A stretch of DNA of 64,000 nt from Brienomyrus brachyistius (lineage: Eukaryota; Chordata; Actinopteri; Osteoglossiformes; Mormyridae): contig NW_026042749.1 in the NCBI RefSeq assembly GCF_023856365.1, positions 1 to 64,000 of the forward strand, in the 5' to 3' direction. A program made the translations under genes and the position numbers. The notes beneath the pieces are model-generated. The model did no database searches and was not told the DNA's origin. It was given only the letters and a program-made list of their open reading frames with translations. Of the stretch, positions 10,072 through 30,598 are shown piece by piece. Position 1 is the first letter of the stretch. Every line of letters starts with the position of its first letter.

Positions 10072-12064
10072 ATGACCCGCCTGCTGGTTCTGGTTTTGGC
10101 TTATGGAGCTCTGCTTATCTCCACAGAGGCCCAGCAAGATTACCACAGTCTCCCTGCACTCTACAAGACGGCCATTAAACTCGCAGTCGAAAATGCTCAT
10201 CAAGGAACCCGTCAGCACATGAATTTCTATAACATCCAGGGCCGTCCGAAGGTAACTGCTGAGAAAGTGTTTACAAAAGTGTGAAACTTTCATCATCTGC
10301 AAGCTGAACTAATGAGAATCACATTGATTTTGATGTTTTAATTTCAATGCATATGATGCTTAATGTCTCTTCACAATGAAAGTGATGGTTGTATATCTCA
10401 GCCCTGGTCAATTTTACCTTCTCACAGTTTCTCTCTGAATCTGCTGCAGTCAAGTCTGTGACAGTTTGCCATTTTTTGGGTGATTATTGTTTGTTATATT
10501 GCCTTTAAAACAGTTGTAGGCAATTTTGTATATAACGTGTTTATGTGATTTAGATCAGCAGTGAATACATTGACATTGAGATTCTCTTGAGAGCAACAAA
10601 ATGTCCAAAGTCAACTGCAACAGACCATCGGGCTGACTGTATTTTCATGGACAAGAGGGTAAGTAAAGAGTCACTGTGACTGTGAGCATTGGACATATCA
10701 GTTAGCAAATTAATTTAGGTTCATGTTAACTTTTTTGATGCCCTGCGGAGGAAAGTTAGCCAACAATAAAGTAACAAATAGATAGGTGGCCTCAAACAGC
10801 CAGTTCCATCACCTTATTCTCAAATTTTAGTAGGTTTACAGGCTTAAAGGCTGGATTACCAGGCAGTTGAAATCAGCCTTAAATGGCAGTGTGGTGTTTT
10901 GTGGTGAAAGGGCAATTAAATCTGGTCAGAGCAGGGTAGATGCGCAGTGTGAATTACCCTTTAAATTTACCTCTTTAAATAGTGAACTACAGGACCACTT
11001 AGCTTGATCGGAGGACAGTATTTTAATACAGAGCAGTGTTCAGTTAAACGGGATTTGTTGTTCATACTTTTAGATGAACTTGCTTTGTATAATATAGCCT
11101 TAAGGTGACCCTGCTTTGGAAGCTCTTTCCTCTAAAATTGTTCTGTGTCATTAAACCCTGCAGTCCAGCAGCTCTGCCTTAAATCTTTAGATATATCTTT
11201 ACTACACCTTCTCTCACTGTATTTATTGCCCACCACTCTTTAAATACTGTTTTTGTGTGTCTGTGTGTTTTTGCAGCCATTCATTAACTGTAGAGTTTGC
11301 AGCAGACGGTCTGGTAATAATCTTACACATCCATCAATTGACTGTGTACCAAACAAGAAAGTGGATGAAGTAAGTGTAGAGAGTCTTAGCATTATGGAAA
11401 TGTAACAGGTGTGTGAATTGTGTCTAAACATGTGGTTAAACTTTGATTGTGTTTGTACATGCAAAAATTTGATCAGAGTACTGTTTATTAATGACAAGGT
11501 TACTTTTAATCTGAACAACAGTGGCAGCACCAGGGAAAAGCTTGGGGGGGGGGCTCTAGCTCCTCCTCCAATGACCATAGTACCCCCACAGCACCCCCAA
11601 AATATTGGTTTCATTTTTTCTTTAACTATCTGTAAAATCTGTATATTGTGTAAGACATTTTTGCGGTTTTTATAGCATACTTGTAGTGTATTTTTTCTTC
11701 AAAGTACACATAGAGGCTCTGTGAGCTAGACGTTAGAATTTCATATTTTATCATATTTTATCCATGCTGTAGCTTATCGTGCTGTGTGCTTCTATACAGC
11801 ATCTACATAAGCTGAAAAGCTAAAGCACCCGCTCTAAATAATCTCACTCCCCTATAGCACCTGTAGCATTAAGTCACTGGCGCTGCCACTGCTGAATAAA
11901 CGACTCCAATCTGACTAAACCGCTTAACTTTTCCTCCCCATGTTACATTTCAGGACAAACGACGTAATATGTGTCCTTCTGATAAACCTCCTCTCAGATC
12001 TAAAACTGCCTTGGCTTCCAAGGACACTAAAGAAGCTGAAGGAGACTGTCTGGGCTGTTTCTGA
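10072..12064 (+). CDS. rarres2-like: Chemerin-like secreted cystatin-fold protein
   Basis: Four exons, all joined in phase 0 by GT-AG introns: 10072-10251, 10554-10658, 11277-11369, 11954-12064 (TGA). The product is 162 aa, close to the roughly 163 aa of mammalian chemerin. Residues 1-20 form a signal peptide (hydrophobic LLVLVLAYGALLIS). The mature part has a cystatin-like helix (ALYKTAIKLAVENAH) and then cysteines spaced C-x11-C-x10-C-x2-C-x14-C-x14-C; human chemerin, from memory, is about 9/10/2/15/16 with the same CxxC. Chemerin is a secreted chemoattractant and adipokine, activated by C-terminal proteolysis, acting on the CMKLR1 receptor. Odd features: there is no recognisable aromatic activation peptide at the C-terminus; instead the protein ends in an extra CLGCF. 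A cathelicidin- or kininogen-like cystatin protein is the alternative. The cystatin/chemerin fold is well supported, the exact orthology less so. Confidence 0.72.
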
Positions 12065-12164
12065 TGGCTGATGGTCCTGCAATGTGGACCAGAGGAGGAA
12101 ACTGGAAGGGAAAATGCTTTGCTTTATATCATGCCCACCCAAAGCCCCCAGTGAGTAAGCCATA

Positions 12165-12260
12165 GGCGCCGATAGCATGGAAAAACTCCCAAGAAGGAAG
12201 AAACCTTGGGAGGGACCAAACTCAAAGGGGGAGCCCATCCTCCTGGGGCCGGCAAAGTGT
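12165..12260 (+). repeat. Partial copy of the common teleost dispersed repeat
   Basis: AAAAACTCCCAAGAAGGAAG and GGGGGAGCCCATCCTCC match the terminal block of the copy at 3000-3205. It starts 100 bp after the chemerin-like stop codon, so it may lie in the 3' UTR. No AATAAA was seen between the stop codon and this repeat. Confidence 0.65.
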
Positions 12261-12499
12261 AGGTGCAGGATCACAAAAAACTTAACGAGAGAATTCGACT
12301 GTCCCTCACAAAAACTGTAAAGTTTTAGTGGCTAAATTGCTTTTTCTATGCCTTTTCAAACAGGAGGAGATTTGTTTGGCTATATGTAGAAATTTTCTAT
12401 ACAATTTAGACAGCACAGAATCATTAACCTACTTTAATGAATTTATTTATACAACCACATATTTCACACATTTTGACATCAGTCATGCAGTGAAGATAC

Positions 12500-12695
12500 A
12501 GTCTCTTTATTTCTTGACGCCAACCCTCCCCATTAATCCGGGCTTGGGACCGACACCTAGTTGAGCTGGCTTGCTCCCTTAAGTGGCTGGGTTAGGCTAA
12601 ACTATGTACATATTTATAAAGACTACAATAAATTTATAAAGACCTCCCTAAATATGTAGTCTAACAAAACGCAGTTTAAAGAAGGTAGCCTACCT
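12500..12695 (+). repeat. Dispersed repeat, inverted partner at 58.7 kb
   Basis: From CTTTATTTCTTGACGCCAAC to GAAGGTAGCCTACCTGG this is the reverse complement of 58662-58850 with few differences, apart from an AT insertion. Both share GCTGGCTTGCTCCCTTAAGT in opposite orientation. Family unknown. No coding signal is convincing. Confidence 0.75.
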
Positions 12696-12699
12696 GGTA

Positions 12700-13940
12700 A
12701 ACAAAGAAATTAAAAGGCCCACAGCATATAATCGGGCTATATTCCAAGCAGTTTTTAAGAACGTAACCTACATGGCGAAATTGAATTACTTTCTGGACCA
12801 ACAAACGCAACCAGGCATGAACATTATGCACCTTCCTAGTCTTGATGTAAGTCGTCCTACAGATGAGGACGTTAGGCAGCCTTTAGATCCGACCCATCAT
12901 GCACTGCAGTTTTTTGCAAATTCCTCAGACGGAAAACCATTAAATACCTCTTCTATTACCTTATATTACCTTATATTCATGTAATAAATATACAAATATC
13001 AATTAGTTGGAAATCAGCCAGACAGACGTAATTACTACAAATGGTTTCCACTGTATTTGTGACTCTGAGTGCCGCAGGCTTGGATGCAGTGCCGCACCAT
13101 TTTGTAAGGCATGCACTGGCCAATCATGTAGCACTTCTCTCAGAAATATTAATGAGACATCACCTACCACCCTGCAAAAAAGAAATTTGCCGCTTGTCCC
13201 CCTGCACATGAGCCAACTTGGCTGCGTCAACCAGCGGAGCTCCGGAGCCTCTGGAGAAACACGCGGCAAAAAAGGCTCGCATGCGGTCTTCCAAAGTTTG
13301 GGAATACTTCAGTCATGACACCTTTTCTGCGCCTCTACTGTAGCTGGCGTTAATGATGCTGTTTCAGCCATTTTATATTTTCTGTTTACTTATTCTGTCA
13401 TGTAAGACTGAGACAAATTATCGTTTACGACAATTCTTACACACTGTAGCCTGACTTGCTGACTTAAGTAAGTTTAACTATAAGCTACCTTTGCTAGTGT
13501 TTGTGAATAACATGTTTCTCTAGTTATGAAATTATTCCATGTTTTAGCATCTGTTTCAACATTAAAGTCAAATTGGTATACTGAAATATATAAAAACTAT
13601 TGAACTATTAACTTAAGTCTAACATAGAAAATCCTACTGAATCTCTTAAGATTTTCCTTTTTTGTTAATGCACTAATGTTTAAGAAGTGTCTTAATAAAT
13701 TGAATTTCAGATTTGTGTGTGGGTGGGAGTGGGTGAATTGTATTAAATTCATACATTCATTCTTTTGGCTCAGACATTACTGACCTAAAACAAATTGAGG
13801 CATTGGGTAAGTGCTTAAATTAGCTACTAAATGGCAAAAAATATTCTAAATATCACATTTTCCATTCTTCGGTATAATTTTAACGAATCACCTATGCTGC
13901 CAAACATTAACGCATAGATTGTCACAACACTCTATGTTTT
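12700..13940. other. Intergenic, with a short BED-finger relic
   Basis: Most of this stretch shows no gene. At about 13255-13315 the plus strand reads EKHAAKKARMRSSKVWEYFS, and SKVWEYF is the hallmark start of a BED zinc finger as in hAT transposases and ZBED genes. No continuation with the Cys/His ligands follows in frame, so it is a relic or an isolated first exon. The upstream 103-codon frame in another phase has no recognised domain. Confidence 0.4.
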
Positions 13941-13962
13941 AGTTCTTCTTTATGTGTATAGG

Positions 13963-14253
13963 ACGGTGTGATGGTTCTGGTGGTGGGTGTGGCCGACGCT
14001 GCTCGCGATGTTTGGCTATGCTGCAGTCCCAGGGACCAAGTTGGAACACATTTCCACCTTCAAGCTTAGGTGGAAAAACGGCACCGAGACCCAGCAGCAG
14101 GACAACTTCACTTGTCCAGACAACCAGCCCTGCTTCATCATTGAAGTAAGCCCTGTGAACAGGAGCGAGATGTACTTCTGCAGTGGATGTTATAGCGGAA
14201 AGAACATCCCCATCCTCACGTCTGCCGGAGTGCCCCCTCAAGTGGGTGTGTGA
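13963..14253 (+). pseudogene. Orphan Ig-like exon candidate
   Basis: An open segment after a plausible acceptor (TGTATAG at 13956-13962) reads from about 14008 as a secreted or cell-surface style sequence: FKLRWKNGTE, NFTC, PCFIIEVSPVNRSEMYFCSG. The W, paired cysteines and the RSEMYFC ending resemble the second half of an immunoglobulin V-like domain, with NGT, NFT and NRS glycosylation sequons. It ends in TGA at 14251-14253 with no clear donor. No second exon was found near it, and another frame opens upstream, so this is probably a broken duplicate or a fragment of an unseen gene. Confidence 0.35.
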
Positions 14254-14292
14254 CTTAACTCGATGGATGAATTGGACAGAATGTACTGTTAC

Positions 14293-14460
14293 TAGAGGTC
14301 GACCGATATGGGTTTTTCAATAGCCGATGCCGATATTTAGGAGTCAGGGTCAGGCGATGGCCGATATATGCTGCTGATTTTTTTTGGCCGATAATTGGAC
14401 GTTTTCCCCTCTATTTGCATGGTAAAATATCACACTAATAATAACAAACGATACACAAAA
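14293..14460 (+). mobile_element. hAT-like terminal fragment (TAGAGGTCGACCGATAT type)
   Basis: TAGAGGTCGACCGATATGGG followed by repeated GCCGATATT and CGATGGCCGATATATG words is a sequence start I recognise from common fish transposon ends. No transposase is seen. The other end was not found. Confidence 0.5.
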
Positions 14461-14515
14461 TTTCTCAATTTAGCATTTATTGAATACTCAACTTGGAAAC
14501 AATAACACATTTATA

Positions 14516-14913
14516 AACAATAAAAATAGCAGCATCAGAATCTCTGTTAGTGCACAATATAGCAGCAAACTCCTCATGTTTGACGGAAGGAAATTTGTAA
14601 ACAATACAAAAAGGAATAAGCATGTTATCTTCAGTTGTAATCCCACTTCCAGTCCCTGAGTCTTACTCACCACACTCATACTTCACAGCAATCAGACAGC
14701 AGTTAATTAACCAGAAGAGAAAAATGCAAAAACACAACAGAACTTGTAAATAATAACAAACTAATAGACAATAAAAATAGCAGCATCAGAATCTCTATTA
14801 GTGCCAAATATAGCAGCAAACTCCTCATGTCTGACGGAAGGAAAATTTGTAAATACACAAAGGAATGAGCACATCTTCAGTTTTAATCCCATTTCCAGTC
14901 CCTGAGTCTTCCT
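14516..14913. repeat. Two direct copies of a ~150-bp segment
   Basis: Copy 1 spans 14516-14666 and copy 2 spans 14768-14913. They share AAAAATAGCAGCATCAGAAT, GCAAACTCCTCATG and CCAGTCCCTGAGTCTT with a few substitutions and small indels. They were probably duplicated inside an older element before mutation. Confidence 0.85.
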
Positions 14914-14924
14914 CATCCCACAAG

Positions 14925-14965
14925 CAGGCAAGGCATGTCACCCCGGTTGTGTGACACTTATTTTA
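14925..14965. repeat. Single copy of the core of the 51.6-53.9 kb satellite
   Basis: GGCAAGGCATGTCACCCCGG followed by TTGTGTGACACTTATTTTAT is the constant core of every unit of the large composite satellite in clcn7. Here it stands alone at the left edge of the proline-rich ORF, so the satellite unit probably began as part of a dispersed element. Confidence 0.8.
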
Positions 14966-14978
14966 TATAATAAAATAA

Positions 14979-16061
14979 GTGCCCCCTGCGGCCCCAGAGC
15001 CCGAGCAGCCGTCTCCGCTGCCTGCAGCTACCGCGCCCACGTCCGAGGCGCTTTCCCTGCCTGCAGCTCCCGGGCAGGCGCCCCCTCTGCAGCCTGCAGC
15101 TCCAGTCCCTGGCCCCACTCCAGTCCCTTCTCCCCCTGTGACTCTGGTACCCTCACCCCGACGAGCCCGACCCCGGCCACGGGTCCTTATGTCTGTGTCC
15201 CATAAGGGGAGAGGACACAGACGCACGGCTGGGGTCCCACCCGCCCAGCCCCCTGGCTCGCCCTCCCTCGCCGGCGCTAGGGCTTGGTCGGCGCCTGCGG
15301 GTCCTGGCCCTCCGGGTCGGCTGTCGTCTGCGGGTCCCCCTCCGCGGCCTCGTCGCCCTGCCTCGGTCCCTCCTCCGGCGTCTTATCGGTTGCCTGCGGG
15401 CCCCCCGACGGCGGCTCCTCATTCGCCTGCTGGTCCTCCCGCTCTGGCGTGTCGGAGGACGTCGCCGTCTGCTGCGGCTCCCCCTCTCTCCTTGCCCTCG
15501 CCAGGGTCCCTTCCAGCTCCTTCGTCCCCTTCCCTGGTCTCCCCTCCGACTCCCTCCTTCGTCCCTGCGTCTGTCCCTCACCCCATCTCCTCGGCCCCTC
15601 CGGCTCCGGCCTCCCGGCCGCCTGCAGCCCTTCCGGCTGCCTCCCGTCGCCCGCTGGGTCTCCCTCGGGCTCCTCTTGGTTCCCCCTCCTTCTCTCCCTG
15701 GCCTCCCGTCTTTGTCCCTCCTGCCTCTGCTCCCCCTCGCTTTGTTCCTCCTGTCTCTGTCCCTCCTCTCTTTGTCCCTCGTCCCTCTGGCTTCTGCTCC
15801 TCTTTCCCCGATGTTCCCTTCGTTCACTCCCGGTCCTTTTGTCCTGCCTGTTCCCTCCGTGTCCCCCTTTCTGATCTGTTTCTCTGCCTTTCCTGTCTTA
15901 TGTCAAGTCTTGTCCTGGCTCCTTCCCCTGTGCCAGTTCTGTCTGTCCGTTCTGTTCCCTGTCCCTCATTAATGAGGTTTTATATAGATATACATATATG
16001 CCCGGCTTGTCCGCTCCTCGTGTGTGCCACGCCCCCTGATTACCCACGTGTGCTTCCCTGA
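14979..16061 (+). CDS. Proline/serine-rich open frame, doubtful gene
   Basis: An uninterrupted frame of about 360 codons codes for almost only Pro, Ala, Ser, Leu, Val and Arg. The plus strand is extremely C-rich, so all frames stay open on both strands, which weakens the case for coding. It lacks Kozak context, domains, a signal peptide and splice evidence. The sequence after it runs through pyrimidine-rich words to GATTAAAGACCCGTTTT at about 16195, which looks like a retroelement 3' end with a polyadenylation signal. It is more likely part of a transposon or a decayed C-rich repeat than a host gene. Confidence 0.2.
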   Translation: MPPAAPEPEQPSPLPAATAPTSEALSLPAAPGQAPPLQPAAPVPGPTPVPSPPVTLVPSPRRARPRPRVLMSVSHKGRGHRRTAGVPPAQPPGSPSLAGARAWSAPAGPGPPGRLSSAGPPPRPRRPASVPPPASYRLPAGPPTAAPHSPAGPPALACRRTSPSAAAPPLSLPSPGSLPAPSSPSLVSPPTPSFVPASVPHPISSAPPAPASRPPAALPAASRRPLGLPRAPLGSPSFSPWPPVFVPPASAPPRFVPPVSVPPLFVPRPSGFCSSFPDVPFVHSRSFCPACSLRVPLSDLFLCLSCLMSSLVLAPSPVPVLSVRSVPCPSLMRFYIDIHICPACPLLVCATPPDYPRVLP

Positions 16062-16227
16062 TCGTCTCCTGCTTTGCCCGATTACTTTGATTAGTCATGA
16101 CCTATTTTAAGTCCTGGTCTTACCTGTTTGCCCTGTCCGTCATTGTAGTTTGTCAATGCCTGCGTTCCGTCCTGCTCTACCCGCTCCGTTTCCCCGATTA
16201 AAGACCCGTTTTCACAAACACAAAAAA

Positions 16228-17795
16228 TTGGTTCAGATAGGCGACGGACAATCTGATTGGCTCAGATAGGCGACGGACAATCTGATTGGCTCAGATAGGC
16301 GACGGACAATCTGATTGGCTCAGATAGGCGACGGACAATCTGATTGGCTCAGATAGGCGACGGACAATCTGATTGGCTCAGATAGGCGACGGACAATCTG
16401 ATTGGCTCAGATAGGCGACGGACAATCTGATTGGCTCAGATAGGCGACGGACAATCTGATTGGCTCAGATAGGCGACGGACAATCTGATTGGCTCAGATA
16501 GGCGACGGACAATCTGATTGGCTCAGATAGGCGACGGACAATCTGATTGGCTCAGATAGGCGACGGACAATCTGATTGGCTCAGATAGGCGACGGACAAT
16601 CTGATTGGCTCATAGGCGACGGACAATCTGATTGGCTCAGATAGGCGACGGACAATCTGATTGGCTCAGATAGGCGACGGACAATCTGATTGGCTCAGAT
16701 AGGCGACGGACAATCTGATTGGCTCAGATAGGCGACGGACAATCTGATTGGCTCAGATAGGCGACGGACAATCTGATTGGCTCAGATAGGCGACGGACAA
16801 TCTGATTGGCTCAGATAGGCGACGGACAATCTGATTGGCTCAGATAGGCGACGGACAATCTGATTGGCTCAGATAGGCGACGGACAATCTGATTGGCTCA
16901 GATAGGCGACGGACAATCTGATTGGCTCAGATAGGCGACGGACAATCTGATTGGCTCAGATAGGCGACGGACAATCTGATTGGCTCAGATAGGCGACGGA
17001 CAATCTGATTGGCTCAGATAGGCGACGGACAATCTGATTGGCTCAGATAGGCGACGGACAATCTGATTGGCTCAGATAGGCGACGGACAATCTGATTGGC
17101 TCAGATAGGCGACGGACAATCTGATTGGCTCAGATAGGCGACGGACAATCTGATTGGCTCAGATAGGCGACGGACGATCTGATTGGCTCAGATAGGCGAC
17201 GGACGATCTGATTGGTTCAGATAGGCGACGGACGATCTGATTGGTTCAGATAGGCGACGGACGATCTGATTGGCTCAGATAGGCGACGGACGATCTGATT
17301 GGCTCAGATAGGCGACGGACGATCTGATTGGCTCAGATAGGCGACGGACGATCTGATTGGCTCAGATAGGCGACGGACGATCTGATTGGCTCAGATAGGC
17401 GACGGACGATCTGATTGGCTCAGATGGGCGACGGACGATCTGATTGGCTCAGATGGGCGACGGACGATCTGATTGGCTCAGATGGGCGACGGACGATCTG
17501 ATTGGCTCAGATAGGCGACGGACGATCTGATTGGCTCAGATAGGCGACGGACGATCTGATTGGCTCAGATAGGCGACGGACGATCTGATTGGCTCAGATA
17601 GGCGACGGACAATCTGATTGGCTCAGATAGGCGACGGACAATCTGATTGGCTCAGATAGGCGACGGACAATCTGATTGGCTCAGATAGGCGACGGACAAT
17701 CTGATTGGCTCAGATAGGCGACGGACAATCTGATTGGCTCAGATAGGCGACGGACAATCTGATTGGCTCAGATAGGCGACGGACAATCTGATTGG
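16228..17795 (+). repeat. Left arm of giant palindromic minisatellite (29-bp unit, ~54 copies)
   Basis: Perfect or near-perfect tandem 29-mers containing CAGATAGGCGACGG and CAATCTGATTGG. The first unit carries GGTTCAG; nearly all others carry GGCTCAG. One unit near 16612 lacks two bases. Between about 17175 and 17585 some fifteen units carry GACGATCT instead of GACAATCT; GATGGGCG variants occur inside this block at about 17424-17486. Divergence is otherwise nearly nil, which indicates recent expansion or homogenisation. Confidence 0.97.
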
Positions 17796-28504
<10,709 letters not shown>

Positions 28505-28700
28505 TTTTCAGTCCGTACTAAAGACGTATTGCAAAATAAGCAGAGGTCCAACAGTAGGCCTTTGAATGGGCGGGTTCTGCTGCTTTTTCTTCCGAGTCGC
28601 CTGCCCCTCCTCCCCCGAAGTCATCGGCTCTTCCTCGGTTGTATCACACACAGGTTCGGAAACATTCGATGCGCATTACCGTCCCCTCCTGCACTGGAGG
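28505..28700. promoter_or_regulatory. Probable u2af2 promoter region
   Basis: Sequence directly upstream of the u2af2 start codon is comparatively G/C-rich (GCCTGCCCCTCCTCCCCCGA on the plus strand) with no TATA box, as expected of a housekeeping gene. The first exon encodes only 16 residues and is followed by a 2-kb intron, the common vertebrate layout. The transcription start was not determined. Confidence 0.4.
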
Positions 28701-29050
28701 GTTAAGGACAACGTGATTATATCGAACCAAAATTGAAATGTGCAAGTTGACTTTCCTAGTTATACGTCTTCATTTTTATTCTGGGTTTAACAACCATGAG
28801 TTTATGACGTATTTTACATGATTAGTTGGCGACTGGACCTTATTGTTTATATCTCTTATTAAGGATCCATCCATCCATACATCAATTATCAAAACCACAC
28901 ACTTACAATCCGAGTCTAGTTTCATATGCTGCGCTGCTGAGCGACCCGCAGAATATTATGCATGAGTACAAGTCACAAGCCCCGTTTCCACTAACACGGG
29001 GCCGGTTCTAGCTTGGTGCCTTTTGAGACCGAGGCAAAAAGATGCAGACT

Positions 29051-29122
29051 CTCCCCGTCGGGGAATCGAACCCCGGTCTCCCGCGTGACAGGCGGGGATA
29101 CTCACCACTATACTAACGAGGA
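29051..29122 (-). tRNA. tRNA-Asp (GTC)
   Basis: The 72-nt minus-strand sequence begins TCCTCGTTAGTATAGTGG and ends CCCCGACGGGGAG. Acceptor, D (TTAGTATAGTGGTGAGTA), anticodon (CCTGTCACG, anticodon GTC) and T (GGGGTTCGATTCCCC) arms all pair. It equals the standard vertebrate tRNA-Asp. It stands alone between the divergent u2af2 and rgs11 genes. Confidence 0.97.
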
Positions 29123-30598
29123 GATGTACGCGCACTACTTTTACATCTTCAAGATAAACAGCGGATGACTACTAACATTTGCGAGTAATCAATGACTGAG
29201 CTTCATGTCATGACCATGGTGCTCAAGAGAAGAAAAAATACATAATGTACGTCCACTGATACCAGAACAACCATATAGCTTTATACTAAGACGATGATTA
29301 AACGGAAAATTCCTTTACAAAACACTGCCACAAAATCATAGTTTCGCAATATTACATCGTGCAACGGGACACAGTGTAAGTACGTGAAGTCGGTAATTAA
29401 ATCAAGAAAAAAAAGTGAGAGGAAAAGAATACTTTTCTATTATCATATTTTTCTAACTGGCCAAACTGAGTCATATTTTGATTATACACACTAACAGAAA
29501 AACAGTGCAAATCTCCGGTAGTCCGTTTCACTTGCGCTCCGCTATGGGGCAGTAACAAGCAGAGCTTAAGTGTGGAAGGAAAAAAAAAACACAGGACAGC
29601 ATCAATCCCAACTTCACAAACGCCGGAGATCGAGATGCTGTAAGCATGACAATTAACATCTTTATCCAAGGGAACAGCTGCAAGACACAGATGCCGCGCC
29701 TAACAAAGGTAGGATCGATTCCGAAGTTCAGGCATTTACAGACGCGGACTCTTCTGGAGTTGATTTTTTTCGGGAGATACGCATCAACTTCAAAAGTATG
29801 AACCGCATTATATCTATATCTGTTATGACGTTGTAGCTATTGATACTGATGCATCACAAAAATAATTTAAATGTTTTTTCATTCTGACATATGTTCGTTC
29901 GGACGAGGATTTTATTATATGAGATAAGTTTTAAATGAAAACTTTTTTTAATCTATATGATTAATTCTCGAATCTAAGCCAGACTTCACATAAATCATTC
30001 ATTCATAAATATAATGGAACATACAACATCCAGGTATCCATGAAATTTATGATCAGGCTATACGTTTGTGATAACAACAAAACAACACAACATGTATATT
30101 TACAATATATGGGCCTATTGTTTAATATTGCCTCCAAATTATAGCCAGACAATAACGCAATAGGCCGACATCAAACTATTTTCATGTAAAACAAAAGTGC
30201 TGGCAGTTTGCTTGTGCTTACAGACCCCGCCTTGAGCCCATCCAGAAAGATCCCAAAAATAACCGACAAGCAAAGGTTGTAACAATCTGAGCATGTTTAG
30301 TTTAATGTAATCAGGAGCCGAATTAATAACGCGAATAAATGATCAAACCGAAAGTCTGTAGTCGGGAATATCCGATAACGTCTTTGACGTGCAGTTAAGA
30401 TAGTCAGAGGAAAAACCTTGTAGTTTACTTATATATATGCCTAAATATATGAGTGTGTCTCTCCGGTGATTTAATGATGAATATAACGATTACATATCAA
30501 ATCACACATTAAGCAATTATTATATTACTAGGTTGAACGTTTTCACTATGTCTGTCGTCACCTTGATTTCACGATTTTGACTATTCTTCTTATCCCAG
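29123..30598. other. Gap between tRNA-Asp and first seen rgs11 exon
   Basis: A short 5' exon of rgs11, with the start codon and about 15-25 residues, is expected here or further upstream, but I could not identify it. The rest is A/T-rich without recognisable repeats. Confidence 0.5.

Noticed and set aside
15153..15827. Arg/Gly-rich 224-codon frame on the minus strand
   Set aside because: It is the antisense of the C-rich block, open only because of base composition.
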